64,000 nt of DNA. Source: Fabrea salina. Lineage: Eukaryota > Ciliophora > Heterotrichea > Heterotrichida > Fabreidae. The stretch's first letter is position 1. Each line of letters opens with the position of its first letter. The stretch spans positions 124,001 to 188,000 of the forward strand of contig JALIHJ010000006.1 of the NCBI GenBank assembly GCA_022984795.1, read 5' to 3'. The position numbers were made by a program, and so were the translations under genes. A model generated the notes under the pieces. That model did not search any database. It saw nothing but the letters and a program-made list of their open reading frames with translations, and was not told where the DNA came from. Positions 58,723 through 64,000 of the stretch are shown in pieces.

Positions 58723-59391
58723 ATGCAGAGAAGCAACACGCCAAACAAGTCTGCACCAAAAACACAACCTGTGCATTCTTTTGTCTTGAAAAAACAGTCA
58801 CACTTCTTGCTGTCAGCAAAAGCCATCATTTCAGAAATCCATCAATTCTACTGCAACATAATCGCTAACAAAAACAAGCAGCTCCGTTCAAAAGGGCTTA
58901 CTTTTGAAAAAACTGAAGCTGCTTCTTTCAAAAAGTTTGAGTTTGAAAAAGACAAACAACTCAGGGATGCCTACATAACTCTAAACAATGCAATTAAGTC
59001 CATCTTCAAGGAACAAAGCTACTGGAAGGATTTGTACAAAAAGTTACTTGAAGACTACGAAGAAATTCACAGACAAAATGAAAACTTAAAAAACAAAACT
59101 GAGGAGTGTAGTACTGAAGAAAGCATGGCCAGAGTGAGTTTTTCTAGTTTAGAGTACTCTGAAGACCAAATTACTCCTCCAAGGTCCCCCAAGCCCAGCA
59201 CCTTCAGCACTCCTCAGTTCAAAGGCATAGACACTCCAGAAGCAGTTGCAGCTAGACTAAGTGCTTGGAAAGAAAACGATAGGAAACAGGCACTCCTTGT
59301 GCGGAGGGCTAACTCTTCCTGTGAATTTGCTAGAAAGTGTTTATTTGGCAAATTCAACGACCAAGCTAGGTCTTCCCAAGGTTGTTTATAA
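58723..59391 (+). CDS. Protein of unknown function with central coil
   Basis: 222 residues. A Ser/Thr/Lys-rich head, a helical domain at about residues 25-125 (SHFLLSAKAIISEIHQFY ... DYEEIHRQNENLKNK) with short coil, then a Ser/Pro-rich acidic segment and a final helix (ARLSAWKENDRKQALLVRRA). No family recognised. It precedes a DYRK kinase on the same strand by 36 bp. Confidence 0.68.
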   Translation: MQRSNTPNKSAPKTQPVHSFVLKKQSHFLLSAKAIISEIHQFYCNIIANKNKQLRSKGLTFEKTEAASFKKFEFEKDKQLRDAYITLNNAIKSIFKEQSYWKDLYKKLLEDYEEIHRQNENLKNKTEECSTEESMARVSFSSLEYSEDQITPPRSPKPSTFSTPQFKGIDTPEAVAARLSAWKENDRKQALLVRRANSSCEFARKCLFGKFNDQARSSQGCL

Positions 59392-59427
59392 TTTAAGGTA
59401 ATTTCTAAGAATAAGCAAATTAATATT

Positions 59428-60930
59428 ATGAGGAAAAACATAAAGAACATCCTAGATTCAGTAAATAAGAGGTTTACTCAGGAGTCTCCTGAAAAGCAAA
59501 TAGGCCACTTTCCAGGTGCCAACTTAGAAACAATCTCAGAAGACAACGAATCAGAAAAAGTTATTCCTTCGGCCAGTCCTTTCAAATTAGCTCCTAAGAA
59601 TTACCTCAATTTGTTCAACAACGGCTCCAACTCCACATCCCCAAATTCAGGAGAAGGCTCTACTAATAGCATTTGCAATTACCTTCGAAAATCAGTGGAA
59701 TCTCCTAGAATAGACTTTAAAAAGTTCCGGGAAATTTCCCCTTCCAGAAGATTAGTTGAACGCACTTCTAGTTTTTCTCCTTCCAGAAGGTCCCAAAACA
59801 ATTCTGATACGGAAGACAGCTTCCCAATTACTTCACAACAAGCACTGCACGTTTACGGAAAGCTTTTAAGCGACCCTGACAAAAGGGAGTTAAAAGCTGT
59901 AAACCAAGTATACTACTTAGGCAACTTCCAAAAAAGAAGGGACTTTTGTGACGACAAAGGCTTTTACAAACCTGTTAAAGGGGACCACTTAATATTTAGG
60001 TTCGAAATAGAAGAAGTCTTAGGAAAGGGTTCGTTTGGAATAGTTCTGAAATGCAAAGACCACAAAAGGAAAGAAAAAGTGGCAGTTAAAGTGCTCAGGA
60101 AAAAACTAAGCATAAAAAGACAGGGAGAAGAGGAAGTAAGAATCCTCCAAGAAATTTATGGCGACGAAAAAGACGACGGAAAGTGCATAGTAGACTTAAG
60201 GCTTTGCTTTGAAGCTAGAGGCCACCTGTGCATGGTTTACGAACTTCTGTCCCTGGACCTGTACTCTTTTTTGAAAGAAAGCAGCTCTGAAGGAATGGAC
60301 TTGGGACTCATCAAAAGGATCGCCACTCAAATCCTGATAGGCATGAAACATATTCACACCAAGGGCTTCATACACTGTGACCTTAAACCTGAAAACATAC
60401 TTCTTAAGTCCAAACGCAAAACTAGCATTAAAATCATTGACTTTGGGACTTCAACAAGAGTCTCAGGAAGAGTTTTTTCGTACATTCAAAGCAGGTACTA
60501 TAGGGCTCCAGAAGTAATTCTGGGTCTGAAGTATGGAACTGAAATAGACATTTGGTCCTTTGGCTGTATTTTAGTAGAACTCTACCGAGGGTACCCTATT
60601 TTTCCAGGAGAAACCGAAAAAGACCAGATCTGCCGGATAATTGCTGTTCTGGGAAACCCTCCTGTGGACCAAATTGAGTCCTCGCCAAGAGCTGACTTGT
60701 TTTTTGAAGAAGACTTTTCGCCTAAAATCACCAAAAGCAGAAGGGGAATAAAGCAGTACCCTAACTCTAGGCCCCTTTCAATAGTTCTAGAAGAAGCACC
60801 TAGCGAGTTTTTAGACCTAGTAATCAAGTGTCTGGAGTGGAACCCTGCACAACGCATTACTGCAGAGGAAGCCCTCAAGCACCCCTGGATTAAAGGCCGT
60901 CCTTGTAAGAACAGAGGCCGTGCTAGGTAG
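59428..60930 (+). CDS. DYRK-family dual-specificity kinase (class II)
   Basis: 500 residues. A Ser-rich head, then the DYRK homology box (DDKGFYKPVKGDHLIFRFEI) directly before the kinase at about 190-487. Kinase motifs: GKGSFGIV, VAVKVLRKK, HCDLKPENILL (Cys for Arg in the HRD position), DFGTS, and the activation loop YIQSRYYRAPEV, where the first Tyr is autophosphorylated during folding. The NAPA-type region (HVYGKLLSDPDKRELKAVNQVYYLG) marks the DYRK2/3/4 class. Such kinases act on Ser/Thr-Pro sites in cell-cycle and cytoskeletal control. The HCD form is common in DYRKs. Confidence 0.92.
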   Translation: MRKNIKNILDSVNKRFTQESPEKQIGHFPGANLETISEDNESEKVIPSASPFKLAPKNYLNLFNNGSNSTSPNSGEGSTNSICNYLRKSVESPRIDFKKFREISPSRRLVERTSSFSPSRRSQNNSDTEDSFPITSQQALHVYGKLLSDPDKRELKAVNQVYYLGNFQKRRDFCDDKGFYKPVKGDHLIFRFEIEEVLGKGSFGIVLKCKDHKRKEKVAVKVLRKKLSIKRQGEEEVRILQEIYGDEKDDGKCIVDLRLCFEARGHLCMVYELLSLDLYSFLKESSSEGMDLGLIKRIATQILIGMKHIHTKGFIHCDLKPENILLKSKRKTSIKIIDFGTSTRVSGRVFSYIQSRYYRAPEVILGLKYGTEIDIWSFGCILVELYRGYPIFPGETEKDQICRIIAVLGNPPVDQIESSPRADLFFEEDFSPKITKSRRGIKQYPNSRPLSIVLEEAPSEFLDLVIKCLEWNPAQRITAEEALKHPWIKGRPCKNRGRAR

Positions 60931-60953
60931 TCTGATTCTAATGTAAAGCTAAG

Positions 60954-61973
60954 ATGGAACGGTACCCCGCACATATCCAGCACCTAGTTTCTGAACTAGA
61001 AGCAGAAGAGGACACTTCTAATGTGCTGAAAAGGTACATTCCTTGCCTCAGAAGTGACCAGTCCTTATATTGTGTTTTTTTAGTGCTAGGGTACATGCCA
61101 GAGTGTGGGGATTTCAAAATCAAACCTTCACGGGAACAAGCACTTGAACTCATAAGTAACGAGTACAAAAACGCCTACGTAGGAGAACTAGAAATGCTTT
61201 CGAGTCCCAAAGGACTGTCTCCTCTAGCCTGGGACCTCAACAAAGGGGTTAAGGACGAGTTTTTAAAAACTTACTACGACAACAACATTTCGGAGTTTTC
61301 GGCGGCTTACGACTTGGGGTTAGACGAGATTCCGCCTTTGTTTTTTGAGGAGAACTCGTTACAGGACATGTGGGAAACCAAAGAAAAGAAACACAAACCA
61401 AACATTAAAGGCCTCAAGTCTTTAAGTCTTAGAGTGAAAAACATTATTTGTGAGCAAGGAATGATTTCTTACAAAGAACTTTCAGACCAACTCCTTGAAG
61501 AGTGCAACCTCGGACCCAACTCCCACAAAGAAGAAAAAAACGTTTTGAGAAGAGTTTACGATGCACTTAACGTACTCATTGCAGCTGGAGTTGTTGTTAA
61601 GGTAGGCAAAAAGTACGCCTGGCGTCCAGACTCCCCTGAAAAGTCCCCTTTAGAAGAAAAACGTGCTGAACTTAAAGACCTCTGCAAGCGTTTTTATGCA
61701 ATTAAAGCTTTGATCCACAGAAACAGAAACAAAGGATGCCTAGGAGAGGTGCTTGCTTTTCCTTTCATCGTAGTAAAAAGTCAGTCTGAACCTAAGGTAC
61801 TTTTTAAGTAGATTAACATGACTTGCTCTCAAAGCACTGAGCTGCAATTAAAGTTCAACAGCAGCTTTAAACTTTTGGGAGAAGTAGAAGTTCTGCTAAA
61901 CTTAGGTCTTCATAAACAGGGTTTCGAAACGTTCAGTTTGCCTCCTAAGCTTTCTTCTCTCTTGCGTATGTAA
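60954..61973 (+). CDS. TFDP: DP transcription factor (E2F dimerisation partner)
   Basis: Two exons joined by a 15-nt intron (61797-61811) give 334 residues. The winged-helix DNA-binding domain (about residues 160-225) holds LRVKNIICEQGMISYKELSDQLL and NVLRRVYDALNVLIAAGVV, the RRVYDALNVL motif being diagnostic of E2F/DP; its DP-type spacing and LKDLCKRFYAIKALIHRNR after it favour DP. The C-terminal part FPFIVVKSQSEPK|INMTCSQS... with FKLLGEVEVLLNLGL matches the DP dimerisation domain and is only completed by the intron. It should pair with an E2F and control S-phase genes. The first 150 residues are an unrecognised N-terminal extension. Confidence 0.9.
61797..61811 (+). other. 15-nt intron (DP gene)
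   Basis: GTACTTTTTAAGTAG, phase 0, in-frame TAG. Removal extends the protein by 53 residues that match the DP dimerisation region. Confidence 0.88.
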
Positions 61974-62019
61974 TATAATCCATGTTTGTGTCTAGAGAAC
62001 TTTATATTTATTCTCTTAA

Positions 62020-63024
62020 ATGGAGTCAAAAAACACCACCAAAAAGCCCAAAAAATCAAAGAACCAGAAACCACAAAAAACCCCTCAAACAAGAACTCCA
62101 AGCTCGCCTTTATCCCCAGACAGAACTTCGTCCACAAAACTTTCTCGCACGCGTCCATCTTTTTTGGACTTGTCGAACCTTTCTAACGCAAGGATCTTAC
62201 AAACTACCCTGGTTTACATTATCAACATTTCCCCTTCTGTTGCCGATGAGAACCTGCTTAAGTCCTACGAGTACTTCGGACAGTACGGAAACATCCAAAA
62301 ATGCGTTGTCAACAAAAACACTGTATATACCAACTCCAAAGAAGGCCCTGCTTACAGTGCACACCTTACTTACGAAACTGAAGAGCAGGCTGCACTAGCT
62401 ATCAAAGCTTGCGAGGGGTTCATACTAGGAGGCCGTTCTTTAAAACCTAGTTTTGGAACGACAAAATACTGTCACTACTTCCTTAAAGACAATGCTTGTC
62501 CCAAGCAAGACTGTCTGTTCCTGCACCACTTCGCCCCCGAAAACCGAGTTTATAATCGCGACACAGTGTCCAAAACCAACAACATTACAATTGGGCAAGC
62601 AATACTAGATAGTATGAAGGTTGTAGTGGAGGAACCTAACGGCACTGTGCTTCCAAGGGCACACATAGTGAGGAAAAGGGTTTACTCAGAACAGATAAAC
62701 TTACTCCCCAAGCAAGTTACCAGAGACAGACTCTACTCTAGAGATCTGTATCCTTTTTCGAGCCGATTTGGCTTTGACGAACCAACAGAAGAAGAAGAAC
62801 CAGAAGTTTCCCCTACTCTTCGGAAGCTGAGTTTAACTATTTCGCCCTGCAAAGACAAAGCTGCAGTTCCCAAAGAGTTGATTGACGAAATTATGAGTCC
62901 TACTAGCCCCGACAAATGCTGGGTGGAAGACGTACTCGAAATTGGCAGTGACCAGGACCCTTGTGACTCTAACTACGTTTTAGTTTCTGAAAAAAAGAGC
63001 CCAGTCCTTCCAGTTAATGACTAA
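62020..63024 (+). CDS. NOT4/CNOT4-like RRM-CCCH protein lacking the RING domain
   Basis: 334 residues. The RRM (about 63-147) and CCCH finger (Cys151, Cys160, Cys165, His169) match CNOT4 almost residue for residue: EYFGQYGNIQKCVVNKN, GRSLKPSFGTTKYCHYFLKDNACPKQDC. CNOT4 is the E3 subunit linked to CCR4-NOT that ubiquitinates stalled ribosomes. The RING finger that precedes the RRM in all NOT4 proteins I know is absent; here only 60 basic Lys/Pro/Ser/Thr residues come first, and the upstream gene ends 46 bp away. The last 150 residues are disordered. Either RING and RRM parts are separate genes, or the protein has lost ligase activity. Confidence 0.83.
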   Translation: MESKNTTKKPKKSKNQKPQKTPQTRTPSSPLSPDRTSSTKLSRTRPSFLDLSNLSNARILQTTLVYIINISPSVADENLLKSYEYFGQYGNIQKCVVNKNTVYTNSKEGPAYSAHLTYETEEQAALAIKACEGFILGGRSLKPSFGTTKYCHYFLKDNACPKQDCLFLHHFAPENRVYNRDTVSKTNNITIGQAILDSMKVVVEEPNGTVLPRAHIVRKRVYSEQINLLPKQVTRDRLYSRDLYPFSSRFGFDEPTEEEEPEVSPTLRKLSLTISPCKDKAAVPKELIDEIMSPTSPDKCWVEDVLEIGSDQDPCDSNYVLVSEKKSPVLPVND

Positions 63025-63043
63025 GCCTTTGGCAGTAATTAAT

Positions 63044-63535
63044 ATGGTCACGACCAGAGGTCAGTCAGGTTCTTCCAAAAAGCAACCCAGACCCAAAGAA
63101 GCTAAAAAGGATGTTAAGCCCAAAACCAAAGCCGTCCCAAAAACCAAAAAGTCCCAAAACACCTCTGCTAAGGCACCAGCCCCTAAAAAGACCCAAAAAG
63201 GAAGCAGTTATAAAGGGTACACTTCTGAAGAATACAAAAAGTTGTTAAACTTAAGACCTGAACTAGATCAACTCACAGCAGCTAAACTAAAAGAAGAATG
63301 CAGGCTCAACGACCAAAAGGTAACAGGAACCAAAAAGGAACTGATAGAAAGAGTTGCTGACGGAAGAATCAAAGGAGCCATTCCCAAATGCGAAAACTGT
63401 GGAGGAGGAAGGCCCAGGTTCGACCCTAAAACGGGCAACTACAAGTGCCCGGGCTACATGGAAGACGATGACTTTGTGAACTGCAATAAGGTGTACAAGT
63501 CACTGGAAAGAACTAAGTGGCAATTAACAGTGTAG
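63044..63535 (+). CDS. SAP plus PADR1 zinc-ribbon protein (PARP1-like module without catalytic domain)
   Basis: 163 residues. A Lys/Pro/Ala-rich basic tail (1-55), a SAP-like helix pair (about 76-107, LTAAKLKEECRLNDQKVTGTKKEL) and a PADR1 zinc ribbon with Cys116, Cys119, Cys135 and Cys147 (IPKCENCGG ... YKCPGYMED ... NCNKVYKSLERTKW). PADR1 is otherwise found in PARP1, where it links DNA binding to activity. No ADP-ribosyltransferase follows. Probably a small DNA-binding chromatin protein. An in-frame ATG at 63017 overlaps the previous stop; the ATG at 63044 has better context. Confidence 0.82.
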   Translation: MVTTRGQSGSSKKQPRPKEAKKDVKPKTKAVPKTKKSQNTSAKAPAPKKTQKGSSYKGYTSEEYKKLLNLRPELDQLTAAKLKEECRLNDQKVTGTKKELIERVADGRIKGAIPKCENCGGGRPRFDPKTGNYKCPGYMEDDDFVNCNKVYKSLERTKWQLTV

Positions 63536-63547
63536 GTTAAATAAAAA

Positions 63548-63931
63548 ATGGCCAAAGGAATAAGAAGCAAACAGAGACAACGTTGGAGCAAACTTAAAAG
63601 AGAAGTAATTCGCAACACAAGAGGCGTCGAACACCTTAAAAGTTTAGGCACCAAGCATTACACTCCTAAAAACGCTTTTTTGAACCCAGATGATCCAGGG
63701 GCTGTGTTTCCTCAGCACAAGGTTCCGGTTAGAATGGACTTTAGGTCGGATGCAATTATGGGATACGAGTGTCCCGTTAAGAGTGATAAGATTATGAAAC
63801 AAAGGCTGCCTCCCGGAGTTAGGAAAATACTTAAGGGAAGAGGTCTTGAATTGCCCGACTTCTTTATGGGAGACCTGGCCCACACCCTCAAAAGCATTGA
63901 AGCTGCCAACAGCGGCATGAACATTGAGTAA
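63548..63931 (+). CDS. LLPH: LLPH-like small basic nucleolar protein
   Basis: 127 residues. The N-terminus MAKGIRSKQRQRWSKLKRE matches the LLPH/DUF2423 signature (MAKSIRSK...), a small basic nucleolar family linked to ribosome assembly. The remainder (40-127) is less conserved and not recognised, so the protein is of usual size but divergent. Start 12 bp after the preceding stop, context AAAAAATGG. Moderate certainty because only the N-terminal 20 residues are diagnostic. Confidence 0.62.
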   Translation: MAKGIRSKQRQRWSKLKREVIRNTRGVEHLKSLGTKHYTPKNAFLNPDDPGAVFPQHKVPVRMDFRSDAIMGYECPVKSDKIMKQRLPPGVRKILKGRGLELPDFFMGDLAHTLKSIEAANSGMNIE

Positions 63932-63968
63932 TAACACAATTTAATATTGGCCAATTCTTAATAATAAA

Positions 63969-64000
63969 ATGCACTCAGACATTACTTTCAAAAACGAGCA
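63969..64000 (+). CDS. Start of a further gene (partial, first 10 codons)
   Basis: An ATG in the context TAATAATAAAATG, like other starts here, opens MHSDITFKNE and runs off the window. The 37-bp distance from the previous stop is normal for this genome. No function can be given. Confidence 0.35.
   Translation, partial: MHSDITFKNE

Noticed and set aside
1-64000. Mobile elements, virus-like elements, CRISPR arrays, telomeric repeats and rRNA
   Set aside because: Looked for on both strands; no reverse transcriptase, transposase or capsid-type ORF, no repeat array and no telomere-like run was seen.

Overview
The window is part of the somatic (macronuclear) genome of a ciliate, most likely a heterotrich related to Stentor or Fabrea. 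Three lines of evidence support this. Ten gene breaks are each healed by removing exactly 15 nt of the form GTA..A..TAG, and 15-nt introns are a known hallmark of heterotrichs. The genes read with the standard code (TGG for Trp, TAA/TAG stops, no sense TGA), which argues against Blepharisma or Condylostoma. Gene content is ciliary, cytoskeletal and signalling, packed to more than 95% of the DNA. The extreme compaction fits what is published for Fabrea salina, but the species call is inference.

Layout. 1-9.6 kb: a tubulin glutamylase (cut by the window edge), a bromodomain-NET protein, a Na+/H+ exchanger, two coiled-coil proteins, a GAS2-domain microtubule protein and PDK1. 9.6-19.1 kb: a WDPCP/Fritz-like protein, an MRH-domain receptor, two tandem ceramide synthases sharing a 206-bp identical block, a WDR54-like propeller, a long coiled coil, an ankyrin-DHHC palmitoyltransferase and two tiny one-pass membrane ORFs. 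19.2-29.3 kb: one giant IP3-receptor-like channel. 29.3-37.7 kb: RRM, START, MFS and unknown genes, then CDK5RAP3. 37.7-49.3 kb: a coiled coil, a ketosynthase resembling a chain-length factor, UFL1, a PI3-kinase, an unknown protein and an EML-type WD protein. 49.5-64 kb: WWE, SH3, LENG8/SAC3, kaptin, a GABA-aminotransferase-like protein, FAM136A, a trypsin-like protease, MORN, DYRK, DP, a RING-less NOT4-like protein, SAP-PADR1 and LLPH-like genes, and the first codons of one more gene.

No stretch over 300 bases lacks a gene. The longest spacers are 49312-49562, 30275-30521 and 36268-36473. Several spacers between start codons are only 4-11 bp, several convergent stops abut or overlap, and same-strand neighbours are often 0-6 bp apart. 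Promoters and 3' processing signals must therefore lie in neighbouring coding sequence or be almost absent.

Functional links. UFL1 and CDK5RAP3, two subunits of the UFM1 E3 ligase, lie within 6 kb. PI3K, PDK1 and kaptin (KICSTOR) all belong to growth signalling. TTLL, GAS2, WDPCP, EML and the many coiled coils belong to the large cortical and ciliary microtubule system of such cells. I saw no rRNA, tRNA, CRISPR, transposon, virus-like element or telomere.
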